A stretch of DNA of 42,500 bases from Planktothrix sp. PCC 11201 (lineage in GTDB: Bacteria > Cyanobacteriota > Cyanobacteriia > Cyanobacteriales > Microcoleaceae): assembly GCF_900009135.1 (NCBI RefSeq), contig NZ_LT797686.1:1-42500 (forward strand), in the 5' to 3' direction. The position numbers and the translations under genes were made by a program. The notes under the pieces are model-generated. The model did not search any database. It was not told where the DNA came from and saw only the letters and a list, made by a program, of their open reading frames with translations. Below are positions 19,236 through 28,145 of the stretch, piece by piece. Positions within the stretch are counted from its first letter, which is position 1, and each line of letters starts with the position of its first letter.

Positions 19236-21185
19236 TTAGAAACGGAATTGAGTCCGCAAAGTTCCGACCACGATTGTATTGTTGTTGCTATTGTGATCGG
19301 GGTTGGTTACGACATAAAAACCAGGAGTAATGGCGATGTAGTCGTTGATGGGATAGCGGTAGAAACCTTCAATGTGAATGGAGGTATCTTTATCTTCCAA
19401 AGCACTGATATCATGGCTGGTTACTTGAGGAGGCATACCGACAATTAAGCCACCCAAGCCACCTTCTTTCAGGATATCAGGGAATGCCAAAGAAACAGCC
19501 CAGTTAATAATGGTCGCACTGTCATTACCACCATTCTTTTGGTTGGCCCAGGTGGAACCAAACCAGCCACCCAACTCAAAGTTTTTGGAAATCCGCCAGT
19601 TGCCTTGTAACCCTACGTTTTCGCTGGTTGTAGCATTCTCACCAAAAGGTTTATTGGCAATCCAACTTCCTGTGCCTCCAGAGACAAACACACTACCATT
19701 GGTGAAGTAGCGGTGGTTATACTCTAAACCGATACCAATATTAGGATTGGGTTTAAACACCAATTGCAGACCTGTGGTATAGCCACCATTGAAAACACCA
19801 TTTCCTTGGCTGGCAAACTCGGCTCGATCCGTGAGGTAGCCTAAATTGACTTTAAACTGATCACTGAAGGCATATTTCAGACCAACCCCAGTTCCATCTG
19901 GGCCACGGAAGGTTGTCGGGTTATACCGACCAAAGCGGGAAAGCGCCCCATCCCCAGAACCACCAAAAGGTGTTATGGAGTCATAGATATCATCACCGTT
20001 AAGACCCTTAGCTCCAATAAAGACATTGCCTTTACCATTACTGATAGGGTAGCGGTAGTACAATTCATCCAATACGACACCATTGTCGACACCATCGATG
20101 GCGGTACGACTCATCAAGGTATTGGTGATATTGAAGGCAGACAGGTTAGGAATAGATTGAGCCTGTAAACGAGTTCTCAACAAATCCTGACCTGTGAAGC
20201 TGGTATCAAAGTTTAAACGGGCGCGGTAGCCAAAATAGGCTTCCGTGGGATCACTATCCTGGTGAGCGAACTGACCCACTACGTTATAAGTAGCCCGATC
20301 TCCGGCGGCGTCTCCACCCCAGAAGATGACTTCTCCACGCAGTTTAGTAGTGGTAGAGAATTGATTAGCTTCTAATTCGGCGGTTCTAGCTTCTAAGGCA
20401 TAAACACGACCGCGCAGAGTGGCTAATTCCGCCGCAAATTCTTCTTGTAACCGTTGCAGAACGGCTAAATCTTCCCGGGTGACTAAATTGGCTACAGACG
20501 CCGCAATTAGTTCGTTAACCCGTTCTAAACAGGCATTTAAACCCGCCGCAAACTCAAAACGAGTCATGGCCCGGTTGCCTTTGAAGGTTCCATCGGGATA
20601 ACCCGCGATACAACCATAGCGTTCAACCAAGGATTGCAAAGCCTGGAATGCCCAGTCTGTGGGTTGAACGTCCGATAATTGAGAAACTGAAGTGACTTGC
20701 TCTAGGGCATCGGCAGCTTCAGAATATTCGTTAATTTTTTCTAAGCCTGAGACGCTGGTTTCGCTCGGCTCGGTCGATGACATCTGAGCCACTTGGAACT
20801 CAGAAGCTTGAGCAGTTTGTAGTGGGGCCGAAGCCTCTGAAGTTGAGCTGTTTAACTGTTGAGCCGTGGCAACAGTCTGCGGTTTGTTTTCGTTTGTAGC
20901 CTCACCATTGACTAAATTGGTGGCTTCAACCGGAACATCAGGGGTCAAAGACAGGGCGAGTTGCTCTGTCTTTGACTCGGAATTGGCTTGATCTTGCAAC
21001 TGAGTATCATGTCCAGAGGTCGGAACTGCACGGGCAGCTTCGACGGTGACGGTTGCCATATCTGTAGCATTTGCCAATTTCTCCGATGGAGCCTCAGTTG
21101 CTAAGGCTGCATTAGTTAAGAGAATAGCCGCTCCCAGAATGCCTGGACTATGCTTTAGAGTGTTCAATAAAACTTTGTTCATCAT
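19236..21185 (-). CDS. Iron-uptake-type outer-membrane porin with SLH domain
   Basis: A 649-residue cyanobacterial major porin. It has a signal peptide (MMNKVLLNTLKHSPG, then ILGAAILLTNAALA), a long Ala/Thr/Glu-rich linker, an SLH domain (about residues 170-225: LSDVQPTDWAFQALQSLVER, CIAGYPDGTFKGNRAMTRFE) that binds the cell wall, a coiled coil (about 245-275) and an OprB-type 16-strand barrel to the final LRTQFRF. The terminal phenylalanine is the usual outer-membrane assembly signal. Related proteins conduct ions and are linked to iron uptake. ATG codons at 21182 and 21185 are both possible. The longer frame from 21224 adds residues before the signal peptide and is unlikely. Confidence 0.92.
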   Translation of the reverse strand: MMNKVLLNTLKHSPGILGAAILLTNAALATEAPSEKLANATDMATVTVEAARAVPTSGHDTQLQDQANSESKTEQLALSLTPDVPVEATNLVNGEATNENKPQTVATAQQLNSSTSEASAPLQTAQASEFQVAQMSSTEPSETSVSGLEKINEYSEAADALEQVTSVSQLSDVQPTDWAFQALQSLVERYGCIAGYPDGTFKGNRAMTRFEFAAGLNACLERVNELIAASVANLVTREDLAVLQRLQEEFAAELATLRGRVYALEARTAELEANQFSTTTKLRGEVIFWGGDAAGDRATYNVVGQFAHQDSDPTEAYFGYRARLNFDTSFTGQDLLRTRLQAQSIPNLSAFNITNTLMSRTAIDGVDNGVVLDELYYRYPISNGKGNVFIGAKGLNGDDIYDSITPFGGSGDGALSRFGRYNPTTFRGPDGTGVGLKYAFSDQFKVNLGYLTDRAEFASQGNGVFNGGYTTGLQLVFKPNPNIGIGLEYNHRYFTNGSVFVSGGTGSWIANKPFGENATTSENVGLQGNWRISKNFELGGWFGSTWANQKNGGNDSATIINWAVSLAFPDILKEGGLGGLIVGMPPQVTSHDISALEDKDTSIHIEGFYRYPINDYIAITPGFYVVTNPDHNSNNNTIVVGTLRTQFRF

Positions 21186-21345
21186 CTCAATTCTCACACC
21201 GACACTTAAAATACCACAAAGCAAGGGAGTCCCCAGCTCGACTGAACCAATAGTATCATATCTTAACTAGAGTTTTTCCAGAGTCAAGTGGGGGAACAAA
21301 AGTTAAGACTGGTTTTTTACCGGATTCAATCGGTATAACCCAGAC

Positions 21346-21774
21346 TTAGAGAGGGTTTGGCTTTTCCAAAATAGGTTGATAATTTATCCGTCGAATTGCG
21401 ACTAATGAGGGTTTAGGGGGATCGTTGGGTTGCTTACCGGGCCAGTTTGAACCCAAAGGAACTTGACGAGTTTGGATAAATTCTTCCCTTTGGGTGGTTT
21501 GTACAGCAAAGGAGAAACCAAAGGGAATTATTGCCATACAGACCCAATAAATCTGTGCCATCTAAGGGTTGTTGGTTGTCGCTTAGACGGCCTGGGGCAA
21601 CGGGCTGATGCTGTTGGCTGGTGGCAATATCCGAACCATCCATAAATTCCCGAGCGCATCAAGGGCTAAATTATCGGGGTTGGAAAATCCTAAACCCCCT
21701 TGGGTGACTTCTCCTCCGGTGGCGACCATTTCCCATCGAAAGGTCATCAATCGAACAAAAACCGGGAAAGCTAA
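21346..21774 (-). pseudogene. Decayed PhoX-like (DUF839) phosphatase, C-terminal remnant
   Basis: Three reading frames together recall the C-terminus of the DUF839/PhoX alkaline phosphatase family. Frame one gives FRWEMVATGGEVTQGGLGFS and NPDNLALDALGNLW. After a frameshift, frame two gives GLYGNNSLW. After a second shift and an internal deletion of roughly a hundred residues, frame three gives FAVQTTQREEFIQTRQVPLG and NDPPKPSLVAIRR. The N-terminal two thirds of the gene are missing. The remnant lies between the porin and the pentapeptide gene. The family assignment comes from recalled sequence patterns; the frameshifts are seen directly. Confidence 0.7.
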
Positions 21775-21944
21775 TCAAAATAAATAAATTTCCCTCCTAT
21801 AAAAAGGTCAAACTATTTCGGGTTACTGTTTCTGCCAACAGAACGGAATATGTAGCCACAAATGCTTTAAATCAGTCTTCAATAGATGAAGTCATCTTTC
21901 ACTTGATTACTTCTTTGATATACACTGAAAATTAGAATAAAAAG

Positions 21945-21961
21945 CCGTCGCTCAACGACGG
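21945..21961. terminator. Hairpin upstream of the pentapeptide gene
   Basis: CCGTCG-CTCAA-CGACGG is a perfect 6-bp stem, flanked by AAAA on the left and GGTTTTAAACCCATTTTT on the right. It could be a terminator or a dispersed repeat of the same general kind as those at 27475 and 28098. Confidence 0.5.
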
Positions 21962-22018
21962 GGTTTTAAACCCATTTTTCTGATAAAGGATTTGATTGTA
22001 AAGTGGAGCGGTAAACAG

Positions 22019-22513
22019 ATGATCAGACTTGGGAAATTCATGGTTTTAATAGTGGCTACAGTGCTATTGGCTTTTCCTGTTCCCTCCTGGGCGACAAACA
22101 ATCCAGCCCATCTGTTTTTTAGTCATAGTTTGCTACAGGGACGAGATTTTTCTAATCAGTCTTTACCTGCGGCTGAATTCGCTAATTCCAATATGGAGTT
22201 AGCTAAATTTGATCATTCAGATTTAGAAGGTGCTATTTTTAGTAAAGGGATTCTAACGAAAGCCAGCTTAAAACAAGCAAATTTAACTTATGCAATGTTA
22301 GATCAAGCTGATTTTACCGAAGCTGATTTAAGTGATGCGGTATTAGTTGAAGCATTATTTTTAGGATCAACCTTTCGTCATACAAAAATTACGGGTGCTG
22401 ATTTTAGCGATGCCATACTAGATCGAGAACAAATTCGACAATTGTGTGAAGTTGCCAGTGGGGTAAACTCAACTACTGGGGTAGCAACTCGTTCCTCTTT
22501 GGGATGTCGATAA
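22019..22513 (+). CDS. Exported pentapeptide-repeat protein
   Basis: A 164-residue protein with a signal peptide (MIRLGKFMVLIVATVLLAF, then cleavage after PSWA) and about twelve pentapeptide repeats of the A(D/N)LxX type from about residue 45 to 135 (DFSNQSLPAAEF, DLEGAIFSKGILTKASL, ADFTEADLSDAVL). These fold as a right-handed quadrilateral beta-helix. The tail holds two cysteines (LCEVASG...LGCR), which may form a disulfide. Similar proteins are found in the thylakoid lumen. The function is unknown. GGAG lies ten bases before the ATG at 22019, so this start is preferred to the TTG at 21992. Confidence 0.85.
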   Translation: MIRLGKFMVLIVATVLLAFPVPSWATNNPAHLFFSHSLLQGRDFSNQSLPAAEFANSNMELAKFDHSDLEGAIFSKGILTKASLKQANLTYAMLDQADFTEADLSDAVLVEALFLGSTFRHTKITGADFSDAILDREQIRQLCEVASGVNSTTGVATRSSLGCR

Positions 22514-22528
22514 ACCTGATAAAACCCA

Positions 22529-22572
22529 GGGAAATAATCCTATTGTGATTAAGAATTTTTGGGTTATTTCCC
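22529..22572. terminator. Terminator between converging genes
   Basis: GGGAAATAA (22529-22537) pairs with TTATTTCCC (22564-22572) across a 26-base loop containing AATTTTTGGG. It lies 16 bases after the pentapeptide stop and 100 bases before the PRK-like stop. Confidence 0.5.
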
Positions 22573-22670
22573 CTAATTTCAAACTCAATATAAACTCACT
22601 GTATTTTGATATAATCAATAATAATTTCTCCTGTTAAAGAAATTTTACTCAACTCAAAATTACAGTTTAA

Positions 22671-23603
22671 CTAAACTAATTTAGTCGCTTTAATCATGTG
22701 ATAGGCAATTAATAATTGGGTTAAAGCTAGGGGATAACTTTGTATGATTTCTCCGGTTGTACCCGCTAAAATTCCCAAATTTTGATTACCTCCAGAACTA
22801 CAGAAATTTTTCAAACTTGGTAATTCATTACAAAGCATCATTTCTAATGCGTTGACTTGTTCTAGGGTGGCGTGACTATCAATTTCTAGGACATCTACTG
22901 GTTTACCCATATCTCGATCTAATCCCAGACGCACAGTTTCAATATGATGACCACTTTGTTGATCTAAAATTTCACTAAAATCTGGATGGGGAATGGTCGG
23001 ACGCAAAACTAAACGCACGTTCAAATTAATTCCATTTTCATCACCATCTGGATGATAAAAGGTAACAACTACATCGGCTGATTTTCGTTGAGGACGAATA
23101 AATGCTTCTGAGTCAGGTTCTCTTTGTTTTAAGGCAAGAATTACATCTTCTTCGCTGTAACCCCGTTTCATTGTATCTCGTTTAATTTTCCATTGAGATC
23201 GTAGGGATTCAGGAGGAGCTAAATAGACTTTAACATCATAATTATCCCGAATTCCACGGGTAGAATAACCCAGTAAACCTTCCACGATTACAAACCGATT
23301 GGGTTTAATATATTCAGGAGGTTCAAAAGTTCCATGATGATGATTATAAATCGGTTTTAGAATCGGTTGTCCTGTTCTTAATAAAGTTAGATGTTGCTGC
23401 ATAATATCCAGATAGTTACAATCTGGATTTAAAGCCGTGATATCCATTTCGGCACGTTGTTTACGATCATAACGATGATAGTCGTCAGTACAAATTACCG
23501 TTACATTTTCTTCACCCAAGACTTGAGCAATTCCTCGTGTCAAGGTTGTTTTTCCGGCGGCACTGTCTCCAACAATACCTAAAATAATCGGGCGATGTGT
23601 CAT
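22671..23603 (-). CDS. Phosphoribulokinase/uridine-kinase family protein (PRK paralogue)
   Basis: A 310-residue P-loop kinase. The Walker A is GIVGDSAAGKTTL. TDDYHRYDRKQRAEMDITAL and YNHHHGTFEPPEYI match the substrate-binding segments of phosphoribulokinase, and VIVEGLLGY is the Walker B-like strand. Calvin-cycle PRK in cyanobacteria has GDSGCGKST with the redox-active cysteine in the P-loop. Here that position is alanine, so thioredoxin control of that type is not expected. A second, distinct PRK-like protein is common in cyanobacteria and its substrate is not established. The ATG at 23603 has GAGG six bases upstream and is preferred to the upstream start at 23645. Confidence 0.82.
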   Translation of the reverse strand: MTHRPIILGIVGDSAAGKTTLTRGIAQVLGEENVTVICTDDYHRYDRKQRAEMDITALNPDCNYLDIMQQHLTLLRTGQPILKPIYNHHHGTFEPPEYIKPNRFVIVEGLLGYSTRGIRDNYDVKVYLAPPESLRSQWKIKRDTMKRGYSEEDVILALKQREPDSEAFIRPQRKSADVVVTFYHPDGDENGINLNVRLVLRPTIPHPDFSEILDQQSGHHIETVRLGLDRDMGKPVDVLEIDSHATLEQVNALEMMLCNELPSLKNFCSSGGNQNLGILAGTTGEIIQSYPLALTQLLIAYHMIKATKLV

Positions 23604-23742
23604 CTCAAACCTCATGCAAAAATTGACGGCAGAAACTCGACTCAAAGTTTTAAACTACTTCCCAAAAAATGGGAATTAATATAAATTAGACTCATACTAA
23701 CATGATAGATGCGACTTGATAAAATCGGGTGTCTTGATTTCT

Positions 23743-25536
23743 CTATATTTTCTCAGGGGATATTTCTGGTGATGAGCCTAGGTCAACGGTCAGTGAAGAT
23801 CGCAAAGAAGCATTAAAAGTTGACCCATATCCAACCTGACTTTTCAGTAATTTTAAATCCCCTCCCATCATTTTGCAAAAATGACGACTAATGGCTAAAC
23901 CTAATCCCGTCCCTCCGTATCTGCGGGCTGTTGAATTATCCGCTTGAATAAAAGCCTCAAAAACATATTTTTGTTGCTCTTCAGGAATCCCAATCCCCGT
24001 ATCTTGAATACAAAAATTAATCTGATAATGTTGTAAAGAATTAGAAGTTAAATTTCCGGGATTTAAAGAATCTAAAGGGGGATCAATTACTTCACGGGTT
24101 ATAGTTAATGTAATTTGACCTTGCTGTGTAAATTTTGCCGCATTGCTAAGTAAATTAAATAAAACTTGCCTCACCTTTGTTGAGTCAGAATAAATAAGAT
24201 TTAAACCAGGATCGTAATTGAGAATTAAAACATTATCATTCTGATTAACTAAGGGTTTAACCGTAGAAACAACACTTTCAATTAAATCTTTTAGATCAAA
24301 AGTTTCTAAATACAATTCCATGCGTCCGGCTTCAATTTTTGATAAATCCAAAATATCATTAATTAAAGACAGTAAATGTTTCCCTGCTGTATTGATCATT
24401 TCTAAATCCGTGACGAATTCATCCTGACCTAAATCTTTTGCGTCTTCAGCCAGCATTTCACTATAGCCTAAAATAGCGTTTAAAGGTGTTCTTAACTCAT
24501 GACTCATATTAGCTAAGAATTGGCTTTTTGCCAGGTTAGCAGATTCGGCTGAATTCTTTGATTGTTCTAACTGCTGAGTGCGTTGGTCAACTTGTTCAAT
24601 TAAGTAGTTAACTGAGTTAGCTAAGGAATAGATTTCATGAATATTAGTCTGGGAAGAAACTCGAAGATTATAGTTAGACTCCTGGGCAACTTGTTCCGCT
24701 ACTTGCTGTGTCAAACTTAAAGGCTGAGTAATTGAATGGGTGGTTTTTATAGCTGTGAGTACAGAAATCAAAACTGATAAAAATGCACTAATTACAATAA
24801 TTAAATTTTGTAAATTTCGAGCATTTTTCATCGAAATTTCACTCATTTTTTCCTGTTTTTGAGCTTCTTTTAACCAATCTTTTAGCTGATTATTTAGCTT
24901 TTCCAAAGTTTGAATAGATTGCTGATTAGATAATAATTTTAATGATTCATAAACTCCTTGATTTTTTGAATTTTCCGATAAATTAGGTGAAATTTGTTTT
25001 AAGGTATTAACGGTTTTAACATAAGTTTTTAAACTATCTTTATAGGTTATGAAAAATGATTTTACAACCGTTGGTTTCGCCACTAACCAGCTGGGATTTT
25101 GATCGATAAAATCTTCAATTTGAACCACAAGCTGTTCAATTTCAGTTAAGTTATGGCGGATATTTTTTTGCTCCTGATTCCAAATTTTAGCCTGATCTGC
25201 AGAAGATATTAAGTGATAACTTTGCAATTGTATATTGAGAACTGCTGTATTAAAGTGATTGAAAAGTTGTGCTTGTCGGTGAGCATCAGATAATTGGTAG
25301 TAGGCTTGTTTTTGGTAAATATCCGCCAGTAGTAATCCCGTAATTGAACCGATAAAACCAATAGCAATGGCTAAAAAATAGCCATACCCAATTTTTTGAT
25401 AAATAAACCAACGATACCCCGAATGCTTATTCCATCGAAAGGGATTATGTTGTCTGATATAATCCTTGAAAGAATTGGCTACAAAGATTTTAGTATCTTG
25501 GTTCGTTGCGTTAGATTTTAAGTCTTCAGATGGCAT
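23743..25536 (-). CDS. Membrane sensor histidine kinase
   Basis: A 597-residue hybrid-free sensor kinase. Two membrane spans (about residues 50-75, GYFLAIAIGFIGSITGLLLA; and 243-263, LIIVISAFLSVLISVLTAI) flank a helical periplasmic sensor domain. A HAMP linker, a coiled coil and HisKA follow (FLANMSHELRTPLNAILGYS, phosphorylated histidine). The HATPase domain has the N box NLLSNAAKF, G1 DTGIGIPEEQ and G2 GGTGLGLAIS. No receiver domain is present. The sensor region (DAHRQAQLFNHFNTAVL...) resembles four-helix-bundle sensors, and the ligand is unknown. No response regulator is adjacent, so its partner cannot be named. Confidence 0.92.
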   Translation of the reverse strand: MPSEDLKSNATNQDTKIFVANSFKDYIRQHNPFRWNKHSGYRWFIYQKIGYGYFLAIAIGFIGSITGLLLADIYQKQAYYQLSDAHRQAQLFNHFNTAVLNIQLQSYHLISSADQAKIWNQEQKNIRHNLTEIEQLVVQIEDFIDQNPSWLVAKPTVVKSFFITYKDSLKTYVKTVNTLKQISPNLSENSKNQGVYESLKLLSNQQSIQTLEKLNNQLKDWLKEAQKQEKMSEISMKNARNLQNLIIVISAFLSVLISVLTAIKTTHSITQPLSLTQQVAEQVAQESNYNLRVSSQTNIHEIYSLANSVNYLIEQVDQRTQQLEQSKNSAESANLAKSQFLANMSHELRTPLNAILGYSEMLAEDAKDLGQDEFVTDLEMINTAGKHLLSLINDILDLSKIEAGRMELYLETFDLKDLIESVVSTVKPLVNQNDNVLILNYDPGLNLIYSDSTKVRQVLFNLLSNAAKFTQQGQITLTITREVIDPPLDSLNPGNLTSNSLQHYQINFCIQDTGIGIPEEQQKYVFEAFIQADNSTARRYGGTGLGLAISRHFCKMMGGDLKLLKSQVGYGSTFNASLRSSLTVDLGSSPEISPEKI

Positions 25537-26018
25537 CAGCCTATACTCCCATTCCCTCCCATGTTACGTTTGACTAAAGAACATTTTCTTGGTTCATCTT
25601 GTTAAACCTTAACCCTTAGATTTTCAAGTCATATAACCTTATCTGGGTTTGACAGAACCCATTTTGAGTTTAGGGTTTGACCCCCTAACTACAATTGTGA
25701 CATGGGTTTGTTATTGTTACTACTGTTCTCAGTCATTAAATATAGCAACCGTCAAGGTAGTTAGGACAATTTAGAAGCTGTCATCCAGCCAGAAAGCAGC
25801 GAATCCATATCCTAAGTGTGATGGCAACTGCTTTAATTCAATAAAAATGTGAAAAACCCTCCAGATTTTACTGAAGGGTGATAAGACAGCAATATTAAAT
25901 ACTTTAGTGGGTTTAAAAATCAGTAGCGGTTTTCCCGAACCCGACGGGAGCAATTTTTTTGGCAAACCGACCCCTGGCTGTCACCATCATTAACCTCAGC
26001 CACAAAAAATGGTAACTA
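25537..26018. other. Spacer between metK and the histidine kinase
   Basis: 482 bp, AT-rich, with the metK terminator at 25856-25879. The kinase promoter should lie at 25540-25750, but I see no convincing -35/-10 pair. A 64-codon minus-strand frame (25771-25965) covers the terminator and is not credible. Confidence 0.5.
25850..25879 (-). terminator. Rho-independent terminator of metK
   Basis: On the minus strand ACCCTTCAG and CTGGAGGGT form a nine-base-pair stem with one G-U pair and a six-base loop, followed by TTTTTCAC. It lies about 140 bases past the metK stop. Confidence 0.7.
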
Positions 26019-27278
26019 CTATCCAAGGGCAGCAACAGGTTGCAGTAAGGCTGCTTTGAGTAATTCCGCCTTATCGGTTTTCTCCCAGGGTAAATCTAAG
26101 TCTATCCGACCTAAATGACCATAAGCAGCCAAATCTTGAAAGAAACGACCCTTCCGCAGACCGGGTAATTTTTGTAAATTAAACTCTTGAATCATTCCCG
26201 CCGGACGCAATTCAAAGTTGGCTTGTACAGCTTCAAGCAATTTGTTTTCATCCACCTTAGATGTTCCAAAGGTTTCAATCAAAATGCTCACGGGTCGAGC
26301 CACCCCAATTGCATAGCTCAACTGAACTTCACACTTATCCGCTAACCCCGCAGCCACAATATTTTTCGCCACATAACGGCAAGCGTAAGCCGCGCTGCGG
26401 TCTACTTTCGTGGGATCTTTCCCTGAAAACGCCCCACCACCATGACGGGAATAGCCACCATAGGTATCGACAATAATTTTGCGACCCGTTAACCCAGAGT
26501 CCCCTTGAGGGCCACCAATTACAAATTTACCCGTTGGGTTCACCAAAAAGCGAGTTTGGTCATCGGGTTTGACGGCAATATCCTCAAATACAGGTTGAAC
26601 AACAGCAGACCAGAGATCGGCTTTGATTTTTTCTTGTACTGCCGCTGCATCGGTAATATCCCCAATCGTCTCGGTATGTTGAGTCGAGACTAGAATAGTA
26701 TCAATTCCCACGGGACGATCATCTTCATAGATCACGGTCACTTGGGTTTTACCATCAGGACGTAAATAGGGGAGTGTCCCGTTTTTCCGTACCGCTGCCA
26801 ATTGCCGAGCAATCCGATGGGCTAAACTGATCGGCATGGGCATCAGTTCTGGGGTTTCATTGCAGGCAAAACCGAACATAATCCCCTGATCCCCGGCACC
26901 AATCGCATCAAGTTCTTGGTCGCTTAACAGTTCTCTGGCTTCGTGGGCTTGGTTTACCCCCTGGGCAATATCGGGAGACTGTTTATCTAGGGCAATTAGA
27001 ACGGAGCAGCTACTTGCAGAAAAGCCGTTATCTGCATCAACATAACCAATTTCCGCAATTTTTTTCCGAGCTAAATCAATATAGTTAATTTGCGCGTTGG
27101 TGGTAATTTCACCCGTGATCAATACTAAACCCGTATTGACAACCACTTCCGCGGCCACACGGCTTTTAGGATCTTGAGTTAATAAGGCATCTAAAATCGT
27201 ATCGGAAATTTGATCGCAGATTTTATCGGGATGGCCTTCAGTCACGGATTCAGACGTAAACAGGTAACGGCGAGACAA
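26019..27278 (-). CDS. metK: S-adenosylmethionine synthase
   Basis: A 419-residue enzyme making SAM from methionine and ATP in the cytoplasm. It shows the family signatures [15 protein letters not shown] near the N-terminus, [10 protein letters not shown] in the middle and [19 protein letters not shown] late, with the C-terminal KADLCEVQ-type region ([19 protein letters not shown]). Length and motifs are normal. It supplies the methyl donor for enzymes such as MenG. It starts [17 protein letters not shown] with AGGAGG-like bases just upstream (GAGGAATGATT). No SAM riboswitch is seen in the 300-bp leader. Confidence 0.97.
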   Translation of the reverse strand: MSRRYLFTSESVTEGHPDKICDQISDTILDALLTQDPKSRVAAEVVVNTGLVLITGEITTNAQINYIDLARKKIAEIGYVDADNGFSASSCSVLIALDKQSPDIAQGVNQAHEARELLSDQELDAIGAGDQGIMFGFACNETPELMPMPISLAHRIARQLAAVRKNGTLPYLRPDGKTQVTVIYEDDRPVGIDTILVSTQHTETIGDITDAAAVQEKIKADLWSAVVQPVFEDIAVKPDDQTRFLVNPTGKFVIGGPQGDSGLTGRKIIVDTYGGYSRHGGGAFSGKDPTKVDRSAAYACRYVAKNIVAAGLADKCEVQLSYAIGVARPVSILIETFGTSKVDENKLLEAVQANFELRPAGMIQEFNLQKLPGLRKGRFFQDLAAYGHLGRIDLDLPWEKTDKAELLKAALLQPVAALG

Positions 27279-27580
27279 TAATCATTCCTCCTTGTATTCG
27301 AGTGAGATTGATTCAGTAGAACCGGATTGAAATTACACTACTACAGCATCATCTCTTAATTCTCATCAAATCCGCAAGTTCACTTTCACCGATCAGACGG
27401 ATTCTATTATAGAAAGTTGCGACGATCAGCAATTATACAGGGGTTATTCCCAATTTACTGAAAATTATGGGTTTAAAGCCCCGCCCTTGAGCCGAGTGGA
27501 GGGCGGCTTTGGTAGCCAGATTGTCAATGTTAAAACTCAAATTGTTTTAAGAATCCCCGTCGCCATATTCGCCCAGAGTA
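27279..27580. other. Spacer between frp and metK with palindrome and direct repeat
   Basis: 302 bp. It holds a GC-rich inverted repeat in which AAAGCCCCGCCCT (27475-27487) pairs imperfectly with AGGGCGGCTTT (27500-27510). Next to it lies a copy (27529-27559) of a 31-bp sequence repeated at 29344-29374. No gene is seen. Confidence 0.55.
27529..27559 (+). repeat. 31-bp direct repeat, copy 1
   Basis: GTTAAAA, four variable bases, then AATTGTTTTAAGAATCCCCG. The second copy lies at 29344-29374 in the same orientation, with 29 of 31 bases equal. The two copies flank frp and ocp. Weaker similarity extends to the left of both copies (GAGTGG...GGCG). Confidence 0.75.
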
Positions 27581-27910
27581 TCAAATACGGGCAATAGCGG
27601 CTATCTTAGTCAGCTTATTTGTGTTGAGTCCATCTAGTTCATTAAGATCTAGCCAACCCTCTTTAACCAAACTGGCAAAAATAAAAATTAGTCCTGAATA
27701 TTCATAATCATATTTGCCATCTATATTGTGTCTTCTAGCACTTAAAAAGTCGTGCAAACGCCAGATATCATCAATTTCTACAATCGCACTTGATTGTTTA
27801 CGAACTTCGTCTATCAAAGCCTTTATTTCTCGTTTATAAGCCATATCAAAGGCAGCTTTAGCTACTTCTTTTTCTGCTTCAGACCATTCAATCTCATTTA
27901 CTTGCATCAT
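27581..27910 (-). CDS. frp: Fluorescence recovery protein FRP
   Basis: A 109-residue all-helical protein matching cyanobacterial FRP: EAEKEVAKAAFDMAYKREI, then DDIWRLHDFLSARRHNIDGK, then FASLVKEGWLDLNELDGL. The residues needed for OCP interaction in Synechocystis are conserved at the same numbers when counted from M1: W50, H53, D54 and R60. FRP binds the red form of OCP, detaches it from the phycobilisome and speeds its return to the orange form, ending photoprotective quenching. ocp lies 235 bp upstream on the same strand, with a terminator-like hairpin between them, so frp probably has its own promoter. A start one codon later (MQVNEIEW) is equally possible. Confidence 0.95.
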   Translation of the reverse strand: MMQVNEIEWSEAEKEVAKAAFDMAYKREIKALIDEVRKQSSAIVEIDDIWRLHDFLSARRHNIDGKYDYEYSGLIFIFASLVKEGWLDLNELDGLNTNKLTKIAAIARI

Positions 27911-28065
27911 TACTAAAGTTAAAAGGTTTATTAATCAGAACTTACACAAGCATAATTAGGCTTATGTTTATTAAATCGCACCAACATGGAAAATAAAAAC
28001 TATTGATTATCTTCCCTTTTAAACCACAGGTTAAAATACACTATTTATTAAAAAATAGACTCTAA

Positions 28066-28088
28066 AAAACCCACACAATTAGGGTTTT
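28066..28088. terminator. Terminator-like hairpin after ocp
   Basis: AAAACCC and GGGTTTT form a perfect 7-bp stem with a nine-base loop, about 60 bases after the ocp stop. Its arms supply the T tract in both directions. Confidence 0.6.
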
Positions 28089-28097
28089 GTCTGGGTG

Positions 28098-28119
28098 GCA
28101 ACGGGTTTAAACCCGTTGC
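28098..28119. repeat. Perfect 22-bp palindrome
   Basis: GCAACGGGTTT followed by its own reverse complement AAACCCGTTGC. It lies between ocp and frp, 26 bases past the ocp stop. It is a dispersed repeat or a large hairpin in the ocp 3' region. Confidence 0.8.
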
Positions 28120-28145
28120 TATATTAAATTAGATTCGTTTATTAA

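Noticed and set aside
25771-25965. 64-codon minus-strand ORF between metK and the histidine kinase
   Set aside because: It spans the metK terminator hairpin and has no recognisable composition or start signal.
27279-27420. SAM riboswitch in the metK leader
   Set aside because: No SAM-I, SAM-II or SAM-IV core pattern could be recognised in the leader.
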